NCBI RefSeq assembly: GCF_900187425.1
Contig: NZ_FYDJ01000011.1
Span: forward strand, 62,001-126,000
Direction: 5' to 3'
DNA from: Pseudomonas sp. Irchel s3h14
GTDB lineage: Bacteria > Pseudomonadota > Gammaproteobacteria > Pseudomonadales > Pseudomonadaceae
DNA: 64,000 bases
Shown here one piece after another: positions 37,935 through 46,920 of this stretch. The position numbers and the translations under genes were made by a program. Every line of letters begins with the position of its first letter. Within the stretch, counting starts at the first letter, position 1. The notes under the pieces were generated by a model. It worked only from the letters and a program-made list of their open reading frames with translations. It did not search any database and was not told the origin of the DNA.

Positions 37935-38735
37935 TTAGAGCCAATAAGCAATGCGACGTTTATAGAGGCCATAGATGATGATCGCTATGCACCAGCCAAA
38001 CAGAGCCATGCCCCCGGCCACGCACCAGCTAACAGTACTCACATCCTGTCCGAGCAAGGGAGCCCTGACGATTTGTATGAGGTGATAGATGGGGTTCAAA
38101 TCCAGTAAATAGGTGCCGGCTCGTCCTGGTAGCAGGCTTGGAAGCCACATGATTGGCGTCAAGTAAAAGGCAATTTGCAAGACGCTCGCAATGATCTGCG
38201 GGAGGTCGCGATATCGAGCGCATAAAAGGCTCAATATCAAGCTGATCCATGCCAGATTGAGAACAAGCAGTGCAAAGCCCGGGATACTCAACAGCGCTCC
38301 AAGACCCAATGGTTTCTGAACAGCCAGCAGCACAAGCGGGAAAATGACGATGTTGTGCGCGAGGATCAAAGTATTGCGCCATATTGTGCGTAAAATATGC
38401 ACGAATAATGGGATGGGGAGTTGTTTGATAATGCTTTCTGCGGCGATGAGGCTGGTGCAGCCCTCTAACACGCAGGTAGAAATAAAACTCCAGAGAATCA
38501 TACCTGCTGCGAGAAATGGCAGGAATTCTTTCATGGGGGAATTAAATATTTGGCCAAATACGAGGCCAATAGTACCAATCATAACGCCCATGCTGATGGT
38601 TAGCCAAAACGGTCCGACAGCAGAGCGCCTATACCGTTGACGTACATCCTGCCATCCGAGCATGCCTACCAGAGAATAGCGCTTTACAGCCGTCGCTATA
38701 TCTGCCATAGCGGCGGTAATTGAGTTGTTTAGCAT
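37935..38735 (-). CDS. wzm: Wzm, O-antigen ABC exporter permease
   Basis: A 266-residue ABC-2 type permease with six membrane helices, starting MLNNSITAAMADIATAVKRY. The cytoplasmic coupling region WQDVRQRYRRSAVGPFWLTIS is the hallmark of Wzm/KpsM/TagG. It moves the completed O-polysaccharide across the inner membrane. Upstream in-frame starts (to 38870) are not conserved-looking and are rejected. It forms an operon with wzt and is divergent from wbpM. Confidence 0.9.
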   Translation of the reverse strand: MLNNSITAAMADIATAVKRYSLVGMLGWQDVRQRYRRSAVGPFWLTISMGVMIGTIGLVFGQIFNSPMKEFLPFLAAGMILWSFISTCVLEGCTSLIAAESIIKQLPIPLFVHILRTIWRNTLILAHNIVIFPLVLLAVQKPLGLGALLSIPGFALLVLNLAWISLILSLLCARYRDLPQIIASVLQIAFYLTPIMWLPSLLPGRAGTYLLDLNPIYHLIQIVRAPLLGQDVSTVSWCVAGGMALFGWCIAIIIYGLYKRRIAYWL

Positions 38736-39414
38736 TCGAAACACCGGGTTGTCAAAACAGTCAATGATTGTAATCTTGTAGGAGGGGCGAGTGTCACTTT
38801 TTCCATCCCGTCTAGTTTCCAGTTTTTTACGATCGCGGGATGTACTCCACGTAGAATGCCCCCGCTGCAAGTAGGCGGTGTAAAGTCTGAAGCGATTTCG
38901 TATGGCGGGCGCGCACTCGGTGCGCTCGCTACCATGACAAACTTGAGCTACTCGTTCAGAAAACAGTGCTTGTGTCGAGCGATTCAGGTGTGCGAATGCT
39001 CAGAAATAAAGTTCCTGCCGGATGATTTTCACTTTTTCTATCATCCCACGGTCAGAGGTTAACTCCCAAGAAAATTTCCTACATTCCAGAAACGCATATT
39101 GAGCCAGGTCGCAGCGTCTGGTCGTAAGTGCCCCACGTAAATCGCCTGATCGAAAGGGGTCAGGGAGATTGGCTGATGGTTGCCGACGAGCAGCTTCACA
39201 GCAGCAACGTGTCCTGGTTTTCGACCGGGTTTCGCATCCTCACATTCTCTGTCCGACAGACCGGTCAGAGGGGCGAATTATAGCGGCGCTTTGAGTAAAA
39301 TGCTCCTCTCTGGGGTCTCCCCTGTGCAAGTATTGGGCGATCTCGTCCTCATTGAGGTTACAATGCCGACCGACGACCGCGTAAAAGGAGGGGGCTACGG
39401 GCTCGAAAGCTTGA
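38736..39414. other. Divergent regulatory gap between wzm and wbpM
   Basis: About 680 bases with no convincing gene. It must contain the wzm-wzt promoter (minus strand) and the wbpM promoter (plus strand). TACAAT at 39359-39364 is a fair -10 box 50 bases before wbpM but has no good -35 at correct spacing. Confidence 0.4.
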
Positions 39415-41409
39415 ATGGATAAAATACGCAGAGTGTTGCTTGGTTTGCCTCGCAGGCAAAAAAGACTGATACAGGTCGCCACCGATGTGGTTTTGGTGTG
39501 GGTCGCCTTGTGGCTGGCCTTTATCGTCCGCCTCGGCATCGACGACATGTACAATCCGCTAAAGTCGCATTTCTGGCTGTTCGTCAGTGCCTCGATTATT
39601 GCCATTCCCCTTTTCGTACGCTTTGGCATGTACCGTGCTGTCATGCGCTACTTCGGCAATGATGCGCTGATTGCCATCGTCAAGGCGGTCAGTCTGTCCT
39701 CGCTGATCCTCGCCGTGGTGGTGTATTGGTACAGCAATCACCAGGCCGTGGTGCCGCGCTCCATCATCTTCAATTACTGGTGGCTAAGCCTGGTAATCGT
39801 TGGCGGCCTGCGTCTGTGCATGCGTCAATACTTCATGGGTGATTGGTTCACCGCTGCGCAGCATGTACCGTTTGTCAATCGAGACGATGGTTTGACCAAG
39901 GTCGCCATTTACGGCGCAGGCGTGGCAGGCAACCAGTTGGTTGCAGCGTTGCGCATGGGCCGCGTGATGCGCCCTGTGGCGTTCATCGATGACGATTCCT
40001 CTATCGCGGATCGTTCGATTGCCGGGTTGCGGGTCTATAAGCCCAAGCATATTCAGCAGATGATCGACATGACCGGGGCTCAGGAAATTCTTCTGGCGTT
40101 GCCGTCTTCGACCCGTGCGCGGCGCAGGGAGATTCTCAATTTTCTGGAGGGTTTCCCGCTCCATGTGCGCAGTGTTCCGAATTTCACTGATCTGGCCAGT
40201 GGTCGGGTCAAGGTGGACAACATTCAGGAAGTCGACATTGCTGACCTGTTGGGGCGGGATTCGGTGCCGGCTCAGCCTGATTTGTTGGCTCGATGTGTGA
40301 CGGGCAAGACGGTTTTGGTGACGGGGGCGGGCGGCTCGATCGGTTCCGAGCTTTGTCGGCAGATTTTCTCCCTGGGACCGACCACGCTGTTGTTGTTCGA
40401 TCATAGCGAATTCAATCTTTACAGCATTTTGTCTGAGCTCGAGCATCGTATTGCTCGTGAGTCGTTGCCTGTCCGGTTGTTACCGATACTGGGGTCGATT
40501 CGCCATCCCCATAAACTTCTGGATGTAATGAAGACCTGGAGCGTGGACACGGTTTATCACGCGGCGGCCTATAAGCACGTGCCGATGGTTGAGCACAATA
40601 TTGCCGAAGGTGTGCTCAACAATGTGATCGGGACGCTCAATACCGCTCAGGCTGCATTGGAGGCTGGTGTTGCAAACTTTGTGCTGATCTCGACCGATAA
40701 GGCCGTACGCCCGACCAATGTCATGGGTAGCACCAAACGGCTGGCCGAGTTGACCTTGCAGGCCCTCAGTCGTGAGTTGGCGCCGGTGTTGTTCGGGGAC
40801 AAGTCCAATGTGTCCCGGGTCAACAAGACCCGTTTCACCATGGTGCGGTTCGGTAATGTGTTGGGCTCGTCTGGCTCGGTTATTCCGCGCTTTCACAGCC
40901 AAATCAAATCGGGCGGGCCCTTGACGGTTACCCATCCGAAGATTACCCGTTACTTCATGACCATTCCCGAGGCGGCACAGCTGGTAATACAGGCCGGCTC
41001 AATGGGGCAGGGTGGTGATGTGTTTGTGCTGGACATGGGCGAGCCGGTCAAGATCATCGAGCTGGCGGAGAAGATGATTCACCTGTCTGGCTTGAGCATT
41101 CGCACGGAGAAAAATCCGCAAGGCGATATTGCCATCGAGTTCACTGGGCTGCGTCCCGGGGAAAAGCTTTACGAAGAGTTGCTGATCGGCGACAACGTGT
41201 CCGCTACCCAGCACCCGATGATCATGAGCGCCAAGGAGGATCATTTGCCTTGGGAAGTGCTCAAGCGCAACTTGATGGAGTTGCTGTCTGCCGTTGAGCG
41301 GGATGATTATTCGCGGGTTCGCCAACTTCTGCGTGACACTGTCAGTGGTTACGCCCCGGATGGTGAAATCGTCGACTTGATTTACCAGCAGCGTCGCCTC
41401 GAACCTTGA
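39415..41409 (+). CDS. wbpM: WbpM, UDP-GlcNAc 4,6-dehydratase-type membrane enzyme
   Basis: A 664-residue protein with four N-terminal membrane helices (to about residue 125), a linker domain holding a first nucleotide-binding motif (YGAGVAGNQL), and a C-terminal SDR dehydratase: TGAGGSIGSELC, AAYKHVPMVE, STDKAVRPTNVMGSTKR with the S-M-K triad replacing S-Y-K. It converts UDP-GlcNAc to a 4-keto-6-deoxy sugar, the first step to UDP-QuiNAc/FucNAc, used by the WbpV-like and WbpL-like proteins. It is the conserved right border of Pseudomonas O-antigen loci. Confidence 0.95.
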   Translation: MDKIRRVLLGLPRRQKRLIQVATDVVLVWVALWLAFIVRLGIDDMYNPLKSHFWLFVSASIIAIPLFVRFGMYRAVMRYFGNDALIAIVKAVSLSSLILAVVVYWYSNHQAVVPRSIIFNYWWLSLVIVGGLRLCMRQYFMGDWFTAAQHVPFVNRDDGLTKVAIYGAGVAGNQLVAALRMGRVMRPVAFIDDDSSIADRSIAGLRVYKPKHIQQMIDMTGAQEILLALPSSTRARRREILNFLEGFPLHVRSVPNFTDLASGRVKVDNIQEVDIADLLGRDSVPAQPDLLARCVTGKTVLVTGAGGSIGSELCRQIFSLGPTTLLLFDHSEFNLYSILSELEHRIARESLPVRLLPILGSIRHPHKLLDVMKTWSVDTVYHAAAYKHVPMVEHNIAEGVLNNVIGTLNTAQAALEAGVANFVLISTDKAVRPTNVMGSTKRLAELTLQALSRELAPVLFGDKSNVSRVNKTRFTMVRFGNVLGSSGSVIPRFHSQIKSGGPLTVTHPKITRYFMTIPEAAQLVIQAGSMGQGGDVFVLDMGEPVKIIELAEKMIHLSGLSIRTEKNPQGDIAIEFTGLRPGEKLYEELLIGDNVSATQHPMIMSAKEDHLPWEVLKRNLMELLSAVERDDYSRVRQLLRDTVSGYAPDGEIVDLIYQQRRLEP

Positions 41410-41640
41410 TTGTTACACGCTCTGTAACAGGCACATTTTTGACAGAACTTCCCCATGACCTAGGTTTGGGAGGCGGCTTCGGAAAAGCTGTTCTTCCTTA
41501 TCAATGTCATGGAGCGTCACTTATACGTACAGGCTACTTCTACTCTCTGGTTTTGCCCTGAAGACCAGTGCTTCTTTGTGATGGTGGATTTGCTTACCCA
41601 TCGTCTCGACTTTCTGATCGAGATTCTAGGCACGCAGCAT

Positions 41641-41666
41641 CAACTGCGCGCCAGAGCGCGCAGTTG
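41641..41666. terminator. Perfect 10-bp hairpin after wbpM
   Basis: CAACTGCGCG-CCAGAG-CGCGCAGTTG, between convergent wbpM and the next gene. No long T-run follows, so its strength as a terminator is uncertain. The rest of the 350-base gap (41410-41760) shows no gene. Confidence 0.55.
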
Positions 41667-41760
41667 TTCAGTGTTTAAGTGGTCGAGATCAGGAAGCGAA
41701 GTCATGCCGGCGATTTGCAAATAGCATGTGTTGATTCTATCGAAGCAAAGCAACTGAACT

Positions 41761-43317
41761 TTACTTATCAAGTATCACGGCAGCGATCTTTCTGATCTTT
41801 CCTTTCCACGATCCTGGAGCACCCTCATTCCGTCGTTGAGTCATGACTGACGCTTCCAACGCAAGCTTCTCCTTTGTCAGCTGATTGATCACCGCTTGTA
41901 GCCCCGCGATCGTCTCAGAATGCTCTTCAGATATCAAATGCCCGATTTCTTGCACTTTCTGGCGTTTTATATCCAGGTGATTCTGCAGCTGGTTTCTGTG
42001 ATACGCATGCAATGGCGGAACAAGGGCAGCACTGTCCAGCCCGCTGGCAAAAGCTTTCAATAAAGCTTCTTGCGAGTAGTAACGCTCAAAATGCAGCTGT
42101 GCCGATGCGGCGTGCTGCTTCAACAACGGCTGGTCCCACTGCTTGAAAATCCGACCGAGTTCTTCATATTGGCTCCAAGTATAGCTGTCAGGATAAGCAA
42201 GATCGGATCCGGCGTGATAACGGGAGCGATATGATTCGTGAGTAACGACAGGCACCCCGATCGACATCGCCTCGATTAACGATTTGCCGCCTCCAAGCGG
42301 GAAAGAAGAAACATATACATCCACCGCGTTTTCGATCAGCGCCTGAGAGAGTGAAGCGACCCACGGTATGTGAACGAACCGGTCATGGCTTACGTTCTCA
42401 GCATCGAGTTCCTCGTGGATTTTCTGCAGAAATGCATCGGACAATTCCCCGATATGCACATGGTATCCGCGCGAGGCTTTTAGGATGCAAGCCACTGCCC
42501 GTTCATAGCGAACCGCGTATGATCCCGATTCGAACTTGGACATCCGACCGCATGAGCAGGTCGTCAATGCCCCTCGGTCGAGGAATCGGGTTTTGATTTC
42601 GGATGTACGGACTGCGCTTATCGGCCAATAAAGCTGTTGCGCGACTCCAATTTCGTTTTTGCACAACTCATATGACATGTTGTGCAAGTCGACATGCTGA
42701 AACGCTTCGCAAGTCACACCAAGAGACAGATGGTGATCGCCATGGTGAATGTAGTAGCGGTTCTTGAAGCCAGGGGCGTGGGCCGCCACGATGCACACGA
42801 TGTCCTGATTGTGACCGAGGGTCAAAACGGTGGAAGGATTCCACTCGCCAAGCCGCGCGGTCAGGGCATCGAGTTTGCCATCGAGCCCGGTTTCGGTCAC
42901 AACGAAGACTTCGCAGCCGAGCAGAGACTCCCACTCGTTAATCGAGGCGTGATCGATACGATTGAACAGATCGGTCAAGGCGACGCGAACCGGGCTCTCG
43001 AACAGTCCGAGAGCCAGATAGTCCTTGATCAGTTCGGTATGCCCTCCGGCCCTGACCAGTTCGGACGCCAGAATGACGGTGCCCTGGCCTTCCCTCTCGG
43101 GCACATGGCAACGATCGGCATAGTAGTAGTAGGCATCGGCTAGCATTCGGCACAGCGCATCGAGCTCGCGGCTCGCGAACACAACACCAATCGACGCCGG
43201 ATCGTTGATGACTTGCTCGGCAAATGACCTGATGCACGCCATCGCATCGCCGTATTGCGACCGGCAAATATATTCCACAACCGTTTCTTGCAAGCGGTCG
43301 AGATCGAAATCATTCAT
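41761..43317 (-). CDS. GT-B fold glycosyltransferase with C-terminal coiled coil
   Basis: A 518-residue protein. Its C-terminal half has the donor-site pattern of GT4-like enzymes: FVHIPWVASLSQALIENAVDVYVSSFPLGGGKSLIEAMSIGVPVVTHES. The N-terminal 200 residues contain a YIHHGDHHLSLGV motif. Residues from about 440 on are a heptad-rich coiled coil ending in a basic helix (WKGKIRKIAAVILDK) that may touch the membrane. It is last in the cassette-A operon, and its ATG overlaps the FdtB stop by one base. Probably adds the sugar made by this operon; donor unproved. Confidence 0.7.
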   Translation of the reverse strand: MNDFDLDRLQETVVEYICRSQYGDAMACIRSFAEQVINDPASIGVVFASRELDALCRMLADAYYYYADRCHVPEREGQGTVILASELVRAGGHTELIKDYLALGLFESPVRVALTDLFNRIDHASINEWESLLGCEVFVVTETGLDGKLDALTARLGEWNPSTVLTLGHNQDIVCIVAAHAPGFKNRYYIHHGDHHLSLGVTCEAFQHVDLHNMSYELCKNEIGVAQQLYWPISAVRTSEIKTRFLDRGALTTCSCGRMSKFESGSYAVRYERAVACILKASRGYHVHIGELSDAFLQKIHEELDAENVSHDRFVHIPWVASLSQALIENAVDVYVSSFPLGGGKSLIEAMSIGVPVVTHESYRSRYHAGSDLAYPDSYTWSQYEELGRIFKQWDQPLLKQHAASAQLHFERYYSQEALLKAFASGLDSAALVPPLHAYHRNQLQNHLDIKRQKVQEIGHLISEEHSETIAGLQAVINQLTKEKLALEASVMTQRRNEGAPGSWKGKIRKIAAVILDK

Positions 43318-44420
43318 TACTGGAAACTCGCAATAGTTTCACACACGTAAGCCGCTTGCTCGAGTGTCATGTGTGGCCCGATCGGTAGACTGAGCTCAGT
43401 CTCGGCCAGTGCCTCCGCAATGGGGAAAGCGCCCTTTTCGAAACCAAGAAACTGGTAAGCCTGCTGCATATGAGGAGGAATCGGGTAATGAATCAGCGTT
43501 TCGATGCCGGCCTCCTTCAGCCTCGCATGCAAAACATCACGCCGCTGCGAAAAAACGGGGAACAGATGCCACGACGACGTGCAATCCGGTTGCGGAGTCG
43601 GCACCCTCACACAGGTATCTTGCAAGTGCTTGCGGTAATAGGCTGCAATCTCCCCACGACGCGCGTTCCATTCATCGAGGAACGGCAGCTTGACGGCCAG
43701 TGCCGCGGCGTGGATCGGATCGAGCCGGCTGTTTAGGCCACAAACCTCATTGACGTATTTAACTTTAGAACCATAGTTTGCAATCGTCCGAATTCGCTCT
43801 GCGAGTTCGGCGTCGTTGGTAGTGACACCGCCCCCGTCACCGAACGCGCCAAGATTTTTGCCGGGATAGAAGCTCCACGCCACGGCATCTCCGTGCCCAC
43901 CGATGCGCGTACCACGATAACGTGCTCCGTGCGCCTGTGCGCCATCCTCGAGGACCTGAACCCCCTTGTGGCGGGCCAGTTCGAGGATCGGTCCCATTGC
44001 TGCAGGCTGCCCATACAGATGAACGGGCAGAATGACCTTGGTTTTACTGGTCATGGCCTGCTCAATGCGTTGTGGATCGATATTGAGGGTGTCGACGTCG
44101 GGCTCGACAGGCACGGGTCGTGCTCCGCACTGTGTCACGGCGAGCCAGGTAGCAATATAGGTATTGGACGGCACGATGACTTCGTCCCCTTCGGACACGC
44201 CCATCGCCATCAAGGTGATACGCAAGGCGTCGAGCCCGTTGCCGAGCCCGATCGCAAAACGGGCGCCCGCATAGTCGGCAAAAGATTTTTCGAATTGGGC
44301 AACTTCTTCCCCGAAGATATACCACCCAGAATCGAGAGCCCGCGCGACCGCCTGATCGAGTTCGGGCTTGAGCTCGAGATAGGCGTTGCGGACATCAAGA
44401 AATGGCACTTTCACAATCAT
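43317..44420 (-). CDS. fdtB: FdtB-like sugar aminotransferase (DegT/DnrJ/EryC1 family)
   Basis: A 367-residue PLP enzyme starting MIVKVPFLDVRNAYLELKPEL. The PLP lysine is in SFYPGKNLGAFGDGG. EDGAQAHGA and the C-terminal VFSQRRD...GIETLIHYPIPPH are typical of the group that aminates C3 of dTDP-3-keto-6-deoxyhexoses. With FdtA just upstream, the product should be dTDP-3-amino-3,6-dideoxyhexose (Fuc3N or Qui3N type). The frame is open further upstream through a C10 tract, but that part is low-complexity and not conserved-looking. Confidence 0.87.
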   Translation of the reverse strand: MIVKVPFLDVRNAYLELKPELDQAVARALDSGWYIFGEEVAQFEKSFADYAGARFAIGLGNGLDALRITLMAMGVSEGDEVIVPSNTYIATWLAVTQCGARPVPVEPDVDTLNIDPQRIEQAMTSKTKVILPVHLYGQPAAMGPILELARHKGVQVLEDGAQAHGARYRGTRIGGHGDAVAWSFYPGKNLGAFGDGGGVTTNDAELAERIRTIANYGSKVKYVNEVCGLNSRLDPIHAAALAVKLPFLDEWNARRGEIAAYYRKHLQDTCVRVPTPQPDCTSSWHLFPVFSQRRDVLHARLKEAGIETLIHYPIPPHMQQAYQFLGFEKGAFPIAEALAETELSLPIGPHMTLEQAAYVCETIASFQ

Positions 44421-44509
44421 GCTCCTAACTCTGGAATGGAATTGCATTGGCCGCACATTCGTAGCACCAGACGATAATTGGCGATGCGCGAACACATACT
44501 GGACGCCTG

Positions 44510-44519
44510 CCCCCCCCCC
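44510..44519. repeat. 10-base C homopolymer (G10 on gene strand) upstream of fdtB
   Basis: A run of ten C, 90 bases before the fdtB start, in the 208-base gap between fdtA and fdtB. It resembles the G13 tract at 36949 in type and distance to the next start codon. Confidence 0.8.
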
Positions 44520-44628
44520 GAACGACATATCCGTCGTATCGGCGGGGTGTCCCTGCGCACGCAGTCGAGACCGTTCCGGCGTGGCGGTTGAAGGTATGGC
44601 TATCGAGGCGGCCAGGTCTCGCAGAAAC

Positions 44629-45039
44629 TCAACGAGACCGGACGGCGGCGATAAACTCGTCGTAGTCCCGATAATAATCGGACTCGTCGAATTCCATGGA
44701 CACAAGGACCAGGCAGACAGACCCGGGATCGAAATTGAGCTCGGCCGCCCAGATCATGGGGGGAATATGCAAACCTTGCCACGGACGATTGAGGTGGATC
44801 GTCGTCTTCTCCATCCCGTCGTCAAGCGTGACATCGAAACTGCCGGACAGGCAGATCAACAGCTGGTGCAGTTCCTTGTGCGCATGCGCGCCACGGCCTT
44901 CCCCGGTCGGGATATCGTACAGGTAAAATACACGCCTGATATCGAAGGGAATGTGTCGTCCACTTTCCAGGAAAGTCAGGTTTCCCCGCGGATCGGTGAT
45001 CTTGGGTAAATTGATAATCTTGCAATCAGACACAGACAT
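44629..45039 (-). CDS. fdtA: FdtA-like dTDP-4-keto-6-deoxyglucose 3,4-ketoisomerase (WxcM-like cupin)
   Basis: A 136-residue cupin starting MSVSDCKIINLPKITDPRGN. The catalytic histidines are in GRGAHAHKELHQLL, and WQGLHIPPMIWAAE is the family active-site block. It moves the keto group from C4 to C3, preparing the substrate for the FdtB transaminase. Whether the C4 product is galacto (FdtA) or gluco (QdtA) cannot be decided by eye. The ATG at 45039 has TAGGTG upstream, and the gene overlaps the preceding acyltransferase by 14 bases. Confidence 0.87.
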   Translation of the reverse strand: MSVSDCKIINLPKITDPRGNLTFLESGRHIPFDIRRVFYLYDIPTGEGRGAHAHKELHQLLICLSGSFDVTLDDGMEKTTIHLNRPWQGLHIPPMIWAAELNFDPGSVCLVLVSMEFDESDYYRDYDEFIAAVRSR

Positions 45040-46000
45040 GCTGAACACCTAATAGATCAATATCGTAATATTCGTGCACAGCGCCTCCGCCTCCGTATTC
45101 ATGCTTGTACTGGTAGAGGCCTTCATTGAGAATCGTGCCCTCACACTCGTTGCTCGTACCGAAGTCGAAATACCGGACCCCGGCTGAAAGGGCCTCGGTC
45201 ATGGCGTGATCGAACACTGCATCGAGCGCGGAAACCGAATAGGCCACCTCACTCGCCGCAATGTATTGCGCATGCCATGCCGTGCGCGCTTTGAACACCA
45301 CGACCCCGGCCTCGACTTGCCCATCGATCTTGGCGCAGAACAACTCGATCCCCCCAGGGAAAAGAGTGATCAACTGCTCCATCTCTTCCAGGCTGTGTAC
45401 GGGAGCCGCGCCGTGCTTGCGCTCCAGATTATCGTTCAGCACCTGCCACAATGCCCGCACCTGCTCGGTCCCCGTCACCACTGACACCGATTTAAGCGCC
45501 TTTTTCAGCCCGCGTCGGCGGCGTTCGGAAGGTTTTGCGCGATCGGCCAGATCAATTGTGCACGACAAGTCGCAGCGCGATCGACGCGCGCCGAGCCGGA
45601 ACAAGGCATAAAGATCGTCCTGCGAAGGTCGAGACTGGTAGATATGGGGGACCGCCTTATAGCGAAGGCGTTCGTATCCGCTCTCGCGGTAGTGCTCGCC
45701 CACCCGCTCCAGTGCTTCGATCATCTTGCCGCCGCACAGGTAGCCATCGTGGACAATGCCGCCATAGGTGATACCGGGGTGGCTGATGACCATGGAGCGA
45801 TCTGCCGGGGACTGCGCCGCAGGGAAAACGCCGACTATGCTGTCGGCGTGCATGAGTACAACCGATACATCCAGAAACCGGTCGCCATGGTATTCGAGAA
45901 AACGGCGCGAATGCAGGAACGTGGCGTTTGCCGCCTTCGCGCAGAATGCATTCCACGCTTCACTCAGTGCTGGTTGATAGCGCACGACTTCGATGGTCAC
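45026..46000 (-). CDS. FemAB/GNAT-like N-acyltransferase
   Basis: A 324-residue protein with the layout of the FemAB-like acetyltransferase-6 family. The N-terminal half contains NATFLHSRRFLEYHGDRF and SHPGITYGGIV. The C-terminal GNAT-like half contains LERKHGAAPV, AGVVVFKARTAWHAQYIAAS and FDFGTSNE near the end. Family members acylate amino sugars, polysaccharides or peptidoglycan precursors. In a dTDP-3-aminosugar operon it may add an acyl or aminoacyl group to the 3-amino position. The start overlaps the upstream gene by four bases. Confidence 0.7.
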   Translation of the reverse strand: MTIEVVRYQPALSEAWNAFCAKAANATFLHSRRFLEYHGDRFLDVSVVLMHADSIVGVFPAAQSPADRSMVISHPGITYGGIVHDGYLCGGKMIEALERVGEHYRESGYERLRYKAVPHIYQSRPSQDDLYALFRLGARRSRCDLSCTIDLADRAKPSERRRRGLKKALKSVSVVTGTEQVRALWQVLNDNLERKHGAAPVHSLEEMEQLITLFPGGIELFCAKIDGQVEAGVVVFKARTAWHAQYIAASEVAYSVSALDAVFDHAMTEALSAGVRYFDFGTSNECEGTILNEGLYQYKHEYGGGGAVHEYYDIDLLGVQHVCV

Positions 46001-46920
46001 TGGATCAGCTCCGCGACGCAGAAGCCCTGCTCACCAAAATTATTGCCGTTATAGAAGCAGTACGTTTTGGCACCAACCGATATTACGGCGGAATACATGA
46101 TTGCCTCCGCATCCACGCCCTCCAGCGATACATCGAGTCCCATTTCCTGATCCTGACGTACCCATTGAACCCCGTCGCTGGACTCGGCATAGCCGAGACG
46201 ATAGGCGGCAAACGAACAGCGCCTGATCGAATAGAACATCTGATAATCACCGTTGTCGCGTCTGACGATCCACGGGCGGCCGAAACCGTGCTCATCGTCA
46301 CCGGTGAGCGCCATCGACAAAATACCGCGATCCGACCACGTCACTCCGTCGGCCGACTCCTGATACCGCAAGTCGTACACAGGCATCAGTTTTCCCCGCA
46401 GTTCGGTCCAGTCGTTGCCTGCGACGTACCACATCTTGAACACGTCAGCTTCCTTGACGACAAAACTCCCACCGCGAATCACTCGCTCGCTATCGCTACG
46501 ATCCAGGATCGGGACCTTGCTGTAGCGCTGGAACGTCTCGCCGCCATCGTGACTGATCGCCAGCCCCGTAAAGATCCGATATCGCACATTCACGCAGAGC
46601 TCGAATCCCGCGTAGTACATATACACAGTTTGCGTATCGACAGGGACAAGACTCAGGACCATCAAACCATTGTCATCAAACGTCCCAGGTTCGCCGATAT
46701 CGAGCAATGGCGTTGTCGCGACCTTCAACACCCGGGTCGGGTCCGAGCTTGAGACATCGACATAACCCGGGCGACCGCGTCCCTTGTCGTCCAGGCATGT
46801 CAGATAGACACGGATGACATCATCGTTGAGTCGGTAAGGTGTCGGGCCCATCGCATGTGTTCTGGCCCAATCGAGAGATCCATCAGGCGTCCAGACAACG
46901 CCCAGTTTATTCCACTTCAT
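45997..46920 (-). CDS. Five-bladed beta-propeller, glycosidase-like protein (GH43/32/68-type fold)
   Basis: A 307-residue soluble protein starting MKWNKLGVVWTPDGSLDWAR. It has repeated blade motifs with Asp-box-like or W/Y-rich turns: MYYAGFELCVNVRYRIFTGLAISHDGGETF, KMWYVAGNDW, RYQESADGVTWSDRG, GFGRPWIVRRDNGDYQMFYS, YAESSDGVQW. It has no signal peptide, so if it is an enzyme it works in the cytoplasm. Proteins of this type are often found in O-antigen and nucleotide-sugar clusters with no known reaction. Overlaps the upstream acetyltransferase gene (ATGA). Confidence 0.65.
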   Translation of the reverse strand: MKWNKLGVVWTPDGSLDWARTHAMGPTPYRLNDDVIRVYLTCLDDKGRGRPGYVDVSSSDPTRVLKVATTPLLDIGEPGTFDDNGLMVLSLVPVDTQTVYMYYAGFELCVNVRYRIFTGLAISHDGGETFQRYSKVPILDRSDSERVIRGGSFVVKEADVFKMWYVAGNDWTELRGKLMPVYDLRYQESADGVTWSDRGILSMALTGDDEHGFGRPWIVRRDNGDYQMFYSIRRCSFAAYRLGYAESSDGVQWVRQDQEMGLDVSLEGVDAEAIMYSAVISVGAKTYCFYNGNNFGEQGFCVAELIQ

